Below, piece by piece: positions 1-10,172 of a stretch of DNA of 32,219 nucleotides. Within the stretch, counting starts at the first letter, position 1; the number at the start of each line of letters is the position of its first letter. The position numbers and the translations under genes were made by a program. The stretch comes from Gammaproteobacteria bacterium (lineage in GTDB: Bacteria; Pseudomonadota; Gammaproteobacteria; Steroidobacterales; Steroidobacteraceae), in NCBI GenBank assembly GCA_003140135.1, contig PLIX01000074.1, positions 1 to 32,219 on the forward strand. The letters run 5' to 3'. The notes beneath the pieces are model-generated. The model searched no databases and had not been told where the DNA came from. It was given only the letters and a program-made list of their open reading frames with translations.

Positions 1-2
1 AA

Positions 3-626
3 CAATACGTCCACAAGAAGCAGACCGGCGGCGCGGGCCAGTTTGCCGAGGTTTGGATCGTTTTCGAGCCGCTCGCGCGCAGTGCGGGCTTCGAGTTCGT
101 CGACAAGACCCGCAGCGGCTCCGTGCCGAAGGAATTTGTGCCGGCGGTCGAGAAAGGCTTACGGGTGCAAAAAGAAGACGGCGTGCTCGCCCACTTTCCG
201 ACGGCGGATTTCCGCGCGACGCTCATCGACGGCAGCTATCACGATGTCGATTCCAACGCGCTGACCTTCGAAATCGCTGCCAAAGCCGCTTTCCGCGAAG
301 GCATGCGTGAAGCTGCGCCTATTCTGCTCGAGCCAGTGATGAAGGTTGAGACGGTGACGCCCGGCGATCACCTCGGGGATGTCATCGGCGACCTCAATCG
401 CCGCCGCGGCACCATCCAGGACCAATTGGAGCGCGGCACCAATATCGCGGTCGTGGCCGTCGTACCGCTGTCAGAAATGTTCGGTTATATCGGGCAGTTA
501 CGCAGCATGACGAGCGGCCGTGCCTCGTACACGATGGAGTTCTCGCACTACGAACCCGTGCCGCATCTGGTCGCAGAGGAGGTCATCGCCGAGGTGGCTA
601 AGAAAAGGGCTGCGGCGCAGGCATAG
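3..626 (+). CDS. fusA: Elongation factor G, C-terminal part (5' end outside the window)
   Basis: Frame is open from base 3 ([23 protein letters not shown]...). EF-G domain IV/V signatures: [77 protein letters not shown]. Stop at 624-626. Confidence 0.93.
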   Translation, partial: QYVHKKQTGGAGQFAEVWIVFEPLARSAGFEFVDKTRSGSVPKEFVPAVEKGLRVQKEDGVLAHFPTADFRATLIDGSYHDVDSNALTFEIAAKAAFREGMREAAPILLEPVMKVETVTPGDHLGDVIGDLNRRRGTIQDQLERGTNIAVVAVVPLSEMFGYIGQLRSMTSGRASYTMEFSHYEPVPHLVAEEVIAEVAKKRAAAQA

Positions 627-781
627 GCATGCAAGGCGGAATACAGGGCTTCCCTGCACAACGCCCTTGATCTCGGCGTACTCGCGTTTTCAGAATGCGG
701 CCGATGATCTCTTTATTTCGCCCCGGTTGTTTGAAGCCTAACGGTCGGAGGCTAGTCAATGAGTCTACAGGCTCAGGCCTT

Positions 782-1159
782 TTAGCGGATCATGTAGATC
801 TTGGTCACGGTTTCGTGGACGGTGCACACGCCTGCCCAGTTCTGCGGAAAGAAAGCCGTGGTATCGGGCGTGATCTCAATGACCTCACCGCTTTCGTGCA
901 CATAGGTGCAGCGTCCCGCGAGGAAATGACAGAACTCGTCGCGAGTGACATGGCAGGCCCACTTGCCAGGCGTGCAGCGCCAGATGCCGCATTCCGAGCG
1001 TCCCTCAGCGCCCTTGTGCAGCAGTTTGCCCGAAGTTCGGGACTCGCCTTCGAGCATGGTCGGAATGACGCCCCAGTCGACAAGATCGGTGTGGGACAGC
1101 GGGTTCTTAAACTGCGGAGTGACCATATTGAGATCCTTCGCTGAGGGCTGAGTGCTCAT
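782..1159 (-). CDS. Cupin domain protein (cupin_3/DUF861-like)
   Basis: Translation SECGIWRCTPGKWACHVTRDEFCHFLAGRCTYVHESGEVIEITPDTTAFFPQNWAGVCTVHETVTKIYMIR resembles small single-domain cupins. Internal ATG at 1159 (MSTQPSAKDL) preferred over the longer ORF start. Confidence 0.75.
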   Translation of the reverse strand: MSTQPSAKDLNMVTPQFKNPLSHTDLVDWGVIPTMLEGESRTSGKLLHKGAEGRSECGIWRCTPGKWACHVTRDEFCHFLAGRCTYVHESGEVIEITPDTTAFFPQNWAGVCTVHETVTKIYMIR

Positions 1160-1211
1160 GGGCAAGCGTCCAGATGTTGGTTGCACCACTTGCGGCGCTG
1201 ATGAGGGGCGT

Positions 1212-2516
1212 TCAGCCAATGCGCGCCGTGGAATTTAGCAGGCCGACCAGAAGATGTGCCGCCTTGGCAGGGCCGTCCTGCGCGCGCATGTGGGCGCTCG
1301 TCGCAGCGAGTCGTGCGCGCATTGCGGCGTCGTGCAGGCACTCGTCTAAGCGCGCGGCGAGTTCGGCTTCGGTCCAGTCGGCGCGGCTCAGCTTAAAGCC
1401 GTGGCCGGTCTCCTGGACGCGGGTGGCATTGTCGTGGCCATCCCAGGCGAAGGGCATGATGATCGCCGGCTTGCCGAAGAGCAGGCATTCGGTAAACGAA
1501 TTGTTGCCGCCGTGATGGATCACCACATCCACCTGGGGAATCAGCGACGGCTGCGGGAACCAGCTGTCGATCACGACGTTGGCGGGTAGATCGCTGTACT
1601 GGTCCTTGTAAGCGCCGACATTGACGAGCGCCCGATAAGGCAGCCTGCCCAACGCTGCAATCAGACGCTTCAGAAGTCCGACATCTCCGGCTCCCAGGCT
1701 GCCGAACGACAGGTACACCAGCGGCGCCTCACCACGCGCGGGAAAACGCGGGACGGTATACGGGGCTTCCTCGCGCACACACCCCTCGAGGTACTGGAAC
1801 CGCTCAGGAGGCAGCGGCACGGAGCGCTTGAATGCGACCGGCTCGGGGTAGAGCAGCAGGTTGAGGTAGGGCGAGGTCTCGAAGAACTGGCCGAGCGGAT
1901 ACGGCCGCTCGCCCTGCGAGACCAGGAAGGCGTTGAATTGGCCGTGCAGGGCGCGGATGACCTCACTGAAGCGTGCGCGAAAGCGCGCATGGCACTCATG
2001 ATCGTCGGCTGCGCATCCAGAAAGATGCGGCGGAATGGCCGGGTCTTCGATCTCATTTTCCGAGCAGGACACGATGCGCACCCAGGGCACGCCATGCTGC
2101 TTGATCGCCGGAAACAAGATCACGTTATCGACGCAGATGAGGTCGGGCCGCACTTGAGTGAGCACTCCGGGCAGGTCTCTTTGCGCATAGCGGGCGCTGT
2201 CGACGATGGCAGCCCAGCAGTCCTTCACGTAGTTCTCGAGTTGGTCGTACGGCGACTTGTAGAAGTTGGGAATATGGCCGTTGATGAAGTCTTCCCAGAA
2301 CTTGGCCATTTGCTCGGGCGGCATCGGCTCGGATAGATTGACCGGGTACGTTTCAAAGCCGTAGCCGCGATAGACTTCGACGAATCCGGGATCCGAAAGA
2401 AACACGGCCTTTTCACCCCGGCGCGTGAGCGCCTGGGCAATCCCGACCGAATTGAGGGCCGGCCCATAGGCCGCTTCGGGAAAGAACGCGATGGTTCTCG
2501 CGCGGGTGTCTGTCAT
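1212..2516 (-). CDS. Glycosyltransferase, GT1/UGT (macrolide glycosyltransferase-like)
   Basis: C-terminal nucleotide-sugar binding motif HHGGNNSFTECLLFGKPAIIMPFAWDGHDNATRVQETGHG; N-terminal IAFFPEAAYGPALNSVGIAQALTRRGEKAVFLSDPGF. Start chosen at MTDTRARTIAFF (2516) because the upstream extension looks non-coding. Confidence 0.85.
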   Translation of the reverse strand: MTDTRARTIAFFPEAAYGPALNSVGIAQALTRRGEKAVFLSDPGFVEVYRGYGFETYPVNLSEPMPPEQMAKFWEDFINGHIPNFYKSPYDQLENYVKDCWAAIVDSARYAQRDLPGVLTQVRPDLICVDNVILFPAIKQHGVPWVRIVSCSENEIEDPAIPPHLSGCAADDHECHARFRARFSEVIRALHGQFNAFLVSQGERPYPLGQFFETSPYLNLLLYPEPVAFKRSVPLPPERFQYLEGCVREEAPYTVPRFPARGEAPLVYLSFGSLGAGDVGLLKRLIAALGRLPYRALVNVGAYKDQYSDLPANVVIDSWFPQPSLIPQVDVVIHHGGNNSFTECLLFGKPAIIMPFAWDGHDNATRVQETGHGFKLSRADWTEAELAARLDECLHDAAMRARLAATSAHMRAQDGPAKAAHLLVGLLNSTARIG

Positions 2517-2652
2517 GAGGGGTTCCACTCGCGGCCCAAGCCGCTCTTCTGCCAGCCGCACCTGTAGTGTAGCGGAGCTCTGGCGGGCCGACGCTGGGCT
2601 ACAGCTACGAGCTCGTCGGGTGTCGACTGCGGCATTCCCGTAAGCTGCGCGC

Positions 2653-4155
2653 GTGAGCGCGCTGAACTCGATGCACACCGATGCCCCCACGCCGGACAGG
2701 CCGGCCAAGACGCTCTTTGGCCATCCGCGCGGGCTTGCGACTCTCTTCCTGACGGAAATGTGGGAGCGCTTCACCCATTACGGGATGCGGGCTATTCTCG
2801 TCTTGTTCATGGTCACCGCGGTATCGGAGGGAGGTCTCGGCATTGACGACCACGCCGCAAGCTCGATCTATGGTCTCTTTGTCGCATCCTGCTATTTGCT
2901 ATCGCTCTTGGGCGGATGGATAGCCGACCGTCTGATCGGTGCCCAACGCGCGATCATCTGCGGAGCCGTATTCATCTTTTTGGGCAATGCCTTGCTCACC
3001 TCCGGAACCACGCAGGTGTTTTTTCTGGGGCTCACATCCATCGCATTCGGCGTGGGACTGCTCAAGCCCAATATCAGCGTACTGGTCGGTACTCTCTACC
3101 CCGAAGGCGGCGCGCGCCGCGACGCGGGGTTTTCGTTGTTCTACATGGGCATCAATGTGGGGGCGCTGCTGGGTGCTTTGCTGGTGCCCATTTGTGCCGC
3201 GCGCTTCGGCTGGCACTGGGGCTTCGTTCTGCCGGCCCTCGGCATGTTCCTTGGACTCGTGCAGTTCCTGTTGACGCGCCGCTATTTGAGCGCCGCGGCC
3301 GCGAGTATCCCGGTGCATGTCGGCGTACGATCCTGGCTGCCGGTCATCGGCTTCGTTGCAGTGGTGATTGTCATTGCGACCCTCGCCGTCGCGGGCCAAA
3401 TCAGGATCGATGCGCAGGCAGTCGCGATCGCGAGCTCGTGGCTCATCGGGCTCCTCGCGGCTGCGTACTTCGCCTATCTGCTCTTCTTCGCAGGGCTCTC
3501 CGCCACCGAACACAGGCGCGTGTACGTGATGATCGTGCTCTTCATCGCCGCCACCATGTATTACGCGGGCCAGGAGCAGACCGCGACGTCGCTTACGCTT
3601 TTCGCCGACCGCTATACCGATCGCAGTTTCCTCGGCTGGCAGATACCCGCCGGAGTTTTTCAGAGCGTGAGCTCGGTATACATCCTTCTGCTCGCTCCTT
3701 TTTTCAGTGCACTGTGGGTCGCTCTCGATAAGCGCGGCAGGGACCTGTCGATACCCGTCAAGTTTGCCGCCGGCCTCATACTGATGGGACTTGGCTTTTT
3801 GGTGATGTACGTTGCCGCGACTCATGTGCTCGGGGGTCACAAGGTGCTGCCCACGTGGCTGCTACTGTGTTACCTCGTGCAGATGTGCGGCGATCTGTGC
3901 TTGGGGCCCGTGGGACTCTCCTCCATGACCAAGCTCGCTTCTCCCCGGCTCGTCGGCCAGGTCATGGGGATGTGGTTTCTGTCGCTTGCTCTGGGCAATG
4001 ATCTTGCAGGCCAGTTCGCCACGGGCTATGACGCGGCCAATGCCGCATCCATGCCGGCGCTCTTCCTCAAGATGTTCGCCTGGGGTGCGCTGGGAGGCGC
4101 GTTCATGCTGTTGCTCACGCCGCCGCTCAAGCGGCTCATGGCAGGCGTCAGGTAA
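2653..4155 (+). CDS. POT/PTR-family proton-dependent peptide MFS transporter
   Basis: ExxER motif EMWERFTHYGMRAILVLFMV; GGWIADRLIGAQRAI; FYMGINVGALLGALLVP; many hydrophobic TM segments. Confidence 0.88.
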   Translation: MSALNSMHTDAPTPDRPAKTLFGHPRGLATLFLTEMWERFTHYGMRAILVLFMVTAVSEGGLGIDDHAASSIYGLFVASCYLLSLLGGWIADRLIGAQRAIICGAVFIFLGNALLTSGTTQVFFLGLTSIAFGVGLLKPNISVLVGTLYPEGGARRDAGFSLFYMGINVGALLGALLVPICAARFGWHWGFVLPALGMFLGLVQFLLTRRYLSAAAASIPVHVGVRSWLPVIGFVAVVIVIATLAVAGQIRIDAQAVAIASSWLIGLLAAAYFAYLLFFAGLSATEHRRVYVMIVLFIAATMYYAGQEQTATSLTLFADRYTDRSFLGWQIPAGVFQSVSSVYILLLAPFFSALWVALDKRGRDLSIPVKFAAGLILMGLGFLVMYVAATHVLGGHKVLPTWLLLCYLVQMCGDLCLGPVGLSSMTKLASPRLVGQVMGMWFLSLALGNDLAGQFATGYDAANAASMPALFLKMFAWGALGGAFMLLLTPPLKRLMAGVR

Positions 4156-5347
4156 GCGGGCGCGCCTCGCGGGCGGGCTCAATGAGCCGTGCCGCCATCC
4201 AGCGGTGAAAATGGTACGTCGGCTCATCCATGACCGGCGAAAAGACGCCGCCCTCATAGCCCGGCGACGCGCGGCCCTGCTGCATGCCTTCCACGGCGAA
4301 CACATCCTCGCCGAAAACCCCGCGCCAAGCCGCATGTGTCGCGGCGCGGCAGGCGCTGTAGGCATCCGCGCTCGCACCCTCCCCTATATAAAGAATGCGC
4401 AGCTCCTCACGGGTGCGGTCTACGGCGAGTGGCGTCAGAATAACGGCGAAGGCATGGTCCGCATGAAAACCGAGAAGCACATTCGGATATAGCGACGGGT
4501 ACTCGGCAACATGCACGCGATCCGCCGGCCAGTCGGCGAGACGCGGCAGTTTAGTGCCGGCCACATCGCTTAAGCGATAAGCCAGGGACTGCTGACCGGA
4601 GAAATCCTCCGAGTCCGAGAAGCAGCAGTGATCCTCGAGCTTTGAGTAACTGTTGAGCGCGGGATGGACCCAGGGCAGATGATAGGCCTCGCAGTAATTC
4701 TCGACCGCGAGTTTCCAGTTGCAGTGCAGCTCCAAGGTGATGTGCGAGTCGGTAACTCCGGGGCGCAGCTGCGCCCAGCCCCGCTCGCCCATCAAGGCGC
4801 CGGCACGGCTGCGCAGCGGCCGGATATGCTCCTCGAACTCCGGAGCATCACCGCTTAGATTGACGAACAGGATGCCCATGAACTCGGCACTGCGGACTCT
4901 CTTCAGGCCATGCTCTGAATTCTTGAAGCCGGCGCATGAGTTCTGATTGATGCCGCCGATATGCGGCGTGCCCTTCAATTCGCCGCGGGTGCTGTACGAC
5001 CAGCAGTGATAGCGGCAGCTGATCAACCCCGGCACTTCCATGGGCTCCGCGACGAGCTTCATGCCGCGGTGGCTGCAGACGTTGTGAAAGACGTTGAGCT
5101 CGCCGTGCCGGTCGCGCGTAATGAGCAAGGGCAACCCCATGAAATCCACCGGCTGCGCGAAGGATTTCTCCGGAATGGTGTCCGTAAAGGCGCAGCCGGC
5201 CCACGTGCGGCCGATGACCGCATCGCGCTCATACTTGAAGAAATCGGCGCTGGTGTAGGCAGCGTTCGGCAGGCCGCTCGCCTCCCCGATCGGAAGGAGC
5301 ACCCGCTGCAGGCGCTCGACACTGATCGGGCAGTCGCGCTCACGCAT
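4148..5347 (-). CDS. Rieske [2Fe-2S] aromatic-ring-hydroxylating oxygenase alpha-subunit-like protein
   Basis: Rieske motif CSHRGMKL...CRYHCWSY; mononuclear iron region NWKLAVENYCEAYHLPWVHPAL. Confidence 0.9.
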   Translation of the reverse strand: MRERDCPISVERLQRVLLPIGEASGLPNAAYTSADFFKYERDAVIGRTWAGCAFTDTIPEKSFAQPVDFMGLPLLITRDRHGELNVFHNVCSHRGMKLVAEPMEVPGLISCRYHCWSYSTRGELKGTPHIGGINQNSCAGFKNSEHGLKRVRSAEFMGILFVNLSGDAPEFEEHIRPLRSRAGALMGERGWAQLRPGVTDSHITLELHCNWKLAVENYCEAYHLPWVHPALNSYSKLEDHCCFSDSEDFSGQQSLAYRLSDVAGTKLPRLADWPADRVHVAEYPSLYPNVLLGFHADHAFAVILTPLAVDRTREELRILYIGEGASADAYSACRAATHAAWRGVFGEDVFAVEGMQQGRASPGYEGGVFSPVMDEPTYHFHRWMAARLIEPAREARPLT

Positions 5348-5377
5348 GGATCATGGGGCCCCGGCGCGGCACTCGCC

Positions 5378-7912
5378 TCAGAAGATATAGGCGATTCGAA
5401 CCCCAAACTCGCGGGGACGATTTACGACAACGTCGTCGGTGAGGTTATTGAGTTCGTTGAGCTGCGGCGGCGGCACCAGCACCTCCTCCTTATCCAACAG
5501 GTTCTGCACATACGCCATCAAGCGCCAGGGCTTGTGGGTGAGGACGGCCGAGTAATTGAGCGTCTGGAAGGAGCTGCTTTCGCTCACCGCCGTAGCCCCG
5601 AGCGTAGGCGCGAGTGCGAACTTGATGGGAGTGCGATAGTTGGCATTCAATGCGGTCGTCAGCTCGTAGTCCGACGGCATGGAGAAAGCGTAACTCAGGG
5701 TCGCATCGACGCTCGTCTTCGGGCTTCCTGGCAGCTGCTCACCGGCCGTTCCCGTCAGCTCGCCCGGCGTGATGACGCCCGCGCCGTTGTTCGCGGGCAG
5801 CGAGAAATCGCTGGTCAATTTCGCGTCGGCGTAGGAGATGCCGACCGAATAACCAAGTCCGGGCAGGAATAGCGGCCCGCTCGACTGCACCTCGAAACCC
5901 TTCGACTCCGCCGTGTTCGCGTTGTAGACCGCGAGATTCCCGGACGGGAGGCTCGCGAAAATCTGCGGCTTGCTCCATCGGATATCGAAGACTGCGAACG
6001 TGTAGCTTAAGCCATTGTCGAATCGTCCTTTGAGTCCGGCTTCGTAATTATTGGTCTCGTCGGGGGCATAAGTGCGCAGCAGCGGACTCTCCTGGAAAAT
6101 GCCGGCCTCCGGAACCGAGTTGGCGCCGCCGCGGCGAAAACCCTGCGACCACAAGGCGTAGAGATATTGGTGGTCTGCGTATTCGTAGGACGGATTGACC
6201 TTGCCGACAGTCTTCGAGGCGGGCTCGCTGCGCGGCGTCGCCGGCAGGTCGGTCGGGAACGTGTAGTCAAGATAGGACTGCGCGTCGGTGAAACTTTGCG
6301 AGAAATGGCGTGCGCCGAAAGTGATTTGTCCGCGCGGCATGAAATGCCACGTCAGCTCGCCGAAGACTGACCGGTCCTGAAAGGTCTGCCGGTCGATCTG
6401 CACGAACGTGAGATCATTCGGGCCACTCGTGAGCAGGCAGTTGGGCGGGCTCGCGCCAAAGAAGACCGCGCCGGTACAGCCCTCAGCGACCGCGCGCTCC
6501 GGCGAGCCCGGATTTGCGATATACCAGTTGCCGGTGCGCGCCTGGTTTTCGTAGAAGAAACCCAGCGTGTAATCGATAACGCTGGCGGGATCGGCTTTGG
6601 ATACGAGCCGCACCTCCTGGGTGAACGTGTGCGCGGAGTCGGAAAACTGCTGCGCGAACACGAAGCGCGGATTGGCGGGAATGCCGGCGTAGTAGGGGAG
6701 AAAGGCTCCGCCGTCCACTCCCGCTAGATTGTAGGATTGATCTTCGACCGTGAAACCCGACGTCGTGTAATAGGAGCTTGTCGTGGACAGCGTCGCAAAC
6801 CCGGCGTCGTAGCTCAGGTCGAGGCTCGCCAGATTCGTATAGCGCGAGAAGGGCTGATCGATCTGCGTGAATTCCTGATAGCGGCCGCCGGACGGCAGCG
6901 TCGTCAACGGATCGAGCGGCGAGATGCCGCCCGGAAAGGCCATGTTCACCTGCGGGCCGCCGTCACCTTGAACATTCGAATTCAAAAAGGCGAGTTCCGC
7001 GCTGAACGCTTCCACCGGCTTCCACAGCATGCTGGCGCGTCCGGTGAATGTCTTTTCCCAGTTCCAGTCTTCCCGACTTGAGTAGATCGCGGGGCTAGTC
7101 ACCGGATCCGCGGGGTTCGCCTCCAGTGGTATGCCGAGAAAGGACGTACTATTTCGCTTGAAGAGCCCATAGGCGTCGATGAATCCTGGCTCGTACAGGT
7201 ACTTCGCGGAGGCGCGAAATGCGAGGGTATCGCCGAGGGGGGCGTTAATGAGGCCATCCAGGATGTAGCCCGTGCCGCTCGAATGTTCGGTCCTCGATCC
7301 TCCCGCCTCCAACTTTCCGGCCCAGGTACCCAGTTCCGGCGAGTTGGGGATGAGCCGCAGCGCTCCACCGAGTGCACCGGCGCCGTACAAAGTGCCCTGC
7401 GGCCCGCGCAACACTTCCACCTGTTTGAGATCCTGCAGGTCGAAGTAACCGTCGATGGGAGAATTTCCAATGTAGGTGCCTACCGGAGCCTGTTCGAAGG
7501 TGCGAAATCCCCTGGGTTCGCTGTCCGCGTTGATCCCGCGGATAATGGGGACGGTGGCGCCTACCAGCCGCGCGCCGTAATCGTACAGACTCAATCCCGG
7601 CACCTGGCTCGCAAGCGACGCGATATCCGTCACGTTCGACTGCTCCAGTTGCTCCCCACTGATCACTGAAATGCTGTAGGGGACCGCTTCGAGTGTCTGC
7701 GTGCGGCGGGTCGCCGTCACCGTGACTTCAGACAGCTGCTCTGCGATTGGCGCGGCCTGCTGCGCAAGAGCAGCATTCGGCGGCCCGTAGATCGCTAGAA
7801 AGACAGCTGCGCTGACCGGAGTCATCGCGAGGCGGCAACGAGCCTTGGGCTGGATGCGATTCTTGCCGATATGATGCGAGACTCTCGAACGCTTAGTCTT
7901 CATTTCTGGCAT
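5378..7912 (-). CDS. TonB-dependent outer-membrane receptor
   Basis: Signal-like N terminus followed by QLSEVTVTATRRTQTLEAVPYSISVISGEQLEQSNVTDIASLASQVPGLSL (plug), LKQVEVLRGPQGTLYGAGALGGALRLI, and a C-terminal beta-barrel ending REFGVRIAYIF. Confidence 0.93.
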   Translation of the reverse strand: MPEMKTKRSRVSHHIGKNRIQPKARCRLAMTPVSAAVFLAIYGPPNAALAQQAAPIAEQLSEVTVTATRRTQTLEAVPYSISVISGEQLEQSNVTDIASLASQVPGLSLYDYGARLVGATVPIIRGINADSEPRGFRTFEQAPVGTYIGNSPIDGYFDLQDLKQVEVLRGPQGTLYGAGALGGALRLIPNSPELGTWAGKLEAGGSRTEHSSGTGYILDGLINAPLGDTLAFRASAKYLYEPGFIDAYGLFKRNSTSFLGIPLEANPADPVTSPAIYSSREDWNWEKTFTGRASMLWKPVEAFSAELAFLNSNVQGDGGPQVNMAFPGGISPLDPLTTLPSGGRYQEFTQIDQPFSRYTNLASLDLSYDAGFATLSTTSSYYTTSGFTVEDQSYNLAGVDGGAFLPYYAGIPANPRFVFAQQFSDSAHTFTQEVRLVSKADPASVIDYTLGFFYENQARTGNWYIANPGSPERAVAEGCTGAVFFGASPPNCLLTSGPNDLTFVQIDRQTFQDRSVFGELTWHFMPRGQITFGARHFSQSFTDAQSYLDYTFPTDLPATPRSEPASKTVGKVNPSYEYADHQYLYALWSQGFRRGGANSVPEAGIFQESPLLRTYAPDETNNYEAGLKGRFDNGLSYTFAVFDIRWSKPQIFASLPSGNLAVYNANTAESKGFEVQSSGPLFLPGLGYSVGISYADAKLTSDFSLPANNGAGVITPGELTGTAGEQLPGSPKTSVDATLSYAFSMPSDYELTTALNANYRTPIKFALAPTLGATAVSESSSFQTLNYSAVLTHKPWRLMAYVQNLLDKEEVLVPPPQLNELNNLTDDVVVNRPREFGVRIAYIF

Positions 7913-8063
7913 CCCCTGTATCTTCTTTTTGGATTACGGACCGACAGAGAAAAAACACCCTGCAAAATCGGCTGCCGCGGCACATTCGAGTGCACCACCT
8001 CGCGGGTCAGATTCGTGAGTAGGACCCCCGGTATTTCTTTTACTTATAGAGGAACCTGCTGCA

Positions 8064-10085
8064 GTGCGCAACAGCGAAGCCCCGCAGGAGATTACCTCGG
8101 TCGAGACCGTTTGGATTCCAATGGCGGATGGCACACGGCTCGCCGCTCGCATGTGGGTTCCCACATCGGCCCAATCACATCCGGTGCCGGCGATTCTCGA
8201 ATACACGCCCTATCGGCGCCGGGACGGGTCGCGCGACCGGGACGAGCAGATTCACCCGTGGCTCGCTGGGCACGGCTATGGCTGCATCCGCTTGGATATC
8301 CGAGGTACCGGCGACTCGGAAGGGGTGCTCCGGGATGAATATTTGAAGCAGGAGCAGGATGACGCGGTCGAAGCGATTGCATGGATCGCCCGCCAAACCT
8401 GGTGCAGCGGCGCGGTCGGCATGATGGGCATCTCATGGGGTGGATTCAATGCCCTGCAGGTCGCGGCGCAACGGCCGCCGGCTTTGAAAGCCATCGTGAC
8501 CCTCTGTTCGACGGACGATAGATACGCCGATGACATGCACTACATGGGCGGCGCGCAGCTGACGGGGAATCTCGAGTGGGGTTCGACGTTCTTCTCGATC
8601 ATGGCGCGCTCACCGGATCCGCTGATCGTGGGCTGTGAGTGGCGCTCGGCGTGGATGCAGCGCCTTCAGGCGGTGACGCCGATGATCGCGACCTCCCTTT
8701 TGCATCAACGGCGCGATGCGTACTGGCAGCACGGCTCCGTTTGCGAGGATATCGCGGCTATCACCTGCCCCGTCATGGCCGTCGGCGGCTGGGCGGACGG
8801 CTACACCAATGCCGTCTTTAGACTGCTGCGCGATCTGAAATGTCCGCGGCTCGGGATCGTCGGGCCCTGGGGACATAAATATCCGCATATCGGAGTCCCC
8901 GGCCCGGCCATCGCCTTTCTGACCGAGATGCTGCAATGGTGGGATCACTGGCTGAAAGGCATCGCCACCGGCGTCATGCAGGCGCCGATGCTGCGGGTGT
9001 ATATCCAGGAGTGGATCTCGCCGCGCAGTCACTACGACCTGCGACCGGGACGATGGGTCGCGGAAGCGCTGTGGCCGAGCAACTGCATAGAAACGAAGCG
9101 CCTGTACTGTAACCGCGCCGGCCTCGGCGTGAGCGCCATCGCGGGCGCCGCGCTGCGGGTCAGTTCCCCGCAGACGATCGGCGCCGCCGGCGGTGAATGG
9201 TGCGCTTATGCCCTGGGAGGCATCGGTCCGGAATTACCTCTGGATCAGCGGCAGGACGATAGCTATTCGCTGACCTTCGACGGCGCGCCCCTGGAAGCGC
9301 CGCTCGATCTCCTCGGTGCGCCGATCTTGAATGTCGCGTTTCGCTGCGACCGGCCGGTTATGCAGATCGTGGTTCGATTGAGCGACGTCTCCCCCGAGGG
9401 CGAAGTGGCGCGCGTGACATTCGGAGTCCTGAATCTCACCCATCGCAACGGACATGCGCGCCCGGAGAAACTGCTCCCGGGGCGGGAATATACGACCCGG
9501 GTGCAGCTCAACGATGCCGGCCATCGCTTTGCAGCCGGTCATCATTTGCGCATCGCCATCTCCACCTCCTATTGGCCCATGGTCTGGCCGGCTCCCGAAC
9601 AGGGCTGCCTCGACATCGTTCCCGGATCGACCAGTCTCGAACTGCCCGAGCGCAAGACACGCGCAGAAGAGCGCGTCGTCGTCTTTGGGCCGCCGGAGTC
9701 GCTGGCGCCCGCGAAGCGCACCTACCTGCGCACGGGCGAAGTCTTTCGACGCGTGGAATACGATCTGGGGAGCGGCGTGCAGCGCATCCACGTGCGTCGC
9801 GACGATGGCCGGTCGATCATCGACGCCATCGGCGTCGAGACCGAGTTCTGCAAGGACTTGCGTTTTCAGATCCATCCGTCGGACCCGACGAGCGCCCGCG
9901 CCGAGGCCCTGTATGAGCTCGTGCACCGCCATCCCGAAGGTTGGGACATGCGGATAAAGACTCGGTCGGCGATTGAATGCACCGCCGCGGACTACTCCGT
10001 TGAGGCCGATCTGGAGGCCTTCGAGGGCGAGCGCCGCGTTTTTTCCCGCAGCTGGAGGGAGCGCATCGCACGCGATTTGACGTGA
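8064..10085 (+). CDS. CocE/NonD family alpha/beta hydrolase (X-Pro dipeptidyl-peptidase-like), paralog 1; GTG start
   Basis: MADGTRLAARMWVP; PAILEYTPYRRRD; GHGYGCIRLDIRGTGDSEG; nucleophile motif GMMGISWGGFNALQVAA; C-terminal jelly-roll region AGHHLRIAISTSYWPMVWPAPE. Confidence 0.92.
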   Translation: MRNSEAPQEITSVETVWIPMADGTRLAARMWVPTSAQSHPVPAILEYTPYRRRDGSRDRDEQIHPWLAGHGYGCIRLDIRGTGDSEGVLRDEYLKQEQDDAVEAIAWIARQTWCSGAVGMMGISWGGFNALQVAAQRPPALKAIVTLCSTDDRYADDMHYMGGAQLTGNLEWGSTFFSIMARSPDPLIVGCEWRSAWMQRLQAVTPMIATSLLHQRRDAYWQHGSVCEDIAAITCPVMAVGGWADGYTNAVFRLLRDLKCPRLGIVGPWGHKYPHIGVPGPAIAFLTEMLQWWDHWLKGIATGVMQAPMLRVYIQEWISPRSHYDLRPGRWVAEALWPSNCIETKRLYCNRAGLGVSAIAGAALRVSSPQTIGAAGGEWCAYALGGIGPELPLDQRQDDSYSLTFDGAPLEAPLDLLGAPILNVAFRCDRPVMQIVVRLSDVSPEGEVARVTFGVLNLTHRNGHARPEKLLPGREYTTRVQLNDAGHRFAAGHHLRIAISTSYWPMVWPAPEQGCLDIVPGSTSLELPERKTRAEERVVVFGPPESLAPAKRTYLRTGEVFRRVEYDLGSGVQRIHVRRDDGRSIIDAIGVETEFCKDLRFQIHPSDPTSARAEALYELVHRHPEGWDMRIKTRSAIECTAADYSVEADLEAFEGERRVFSRSWRERIARDLT

Positions 10086-10172
10086 GGGGCTGCTGCGGCC
10101 CCGCGCGCCTGGCGCGAATGCGGATGAGATTCCCCGCCACGGGCGTACCGCAGGCATCGCGCGAAGGACCCC

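Noticed and set aside
2899-3840. 313-aa - strand ORF opposite the POT transporter
   Set aside because: Shadow ORF; His/Asp/Arg/Gln-rich composition typical of reverse-complemented TM codons.
4961-5872. 303-aa + strand ORF across the Rieske/TonB receptor junction
   Set aside because: Antisense to two confidently assigned genes; no domain.
7973-7982. tgccgcggca palindrome between the TonB receptor and CocE paralog 1
   Set aside because: Only 10 bp and GC-only core; expected by chance in this composition.
10086-10130. ggggc-tgctgcg-gcccc stem after CocE paralog 1 as a terminator
   Set aside because: Short 5-bp stem without a T-tract; not distinguishable from background GC.
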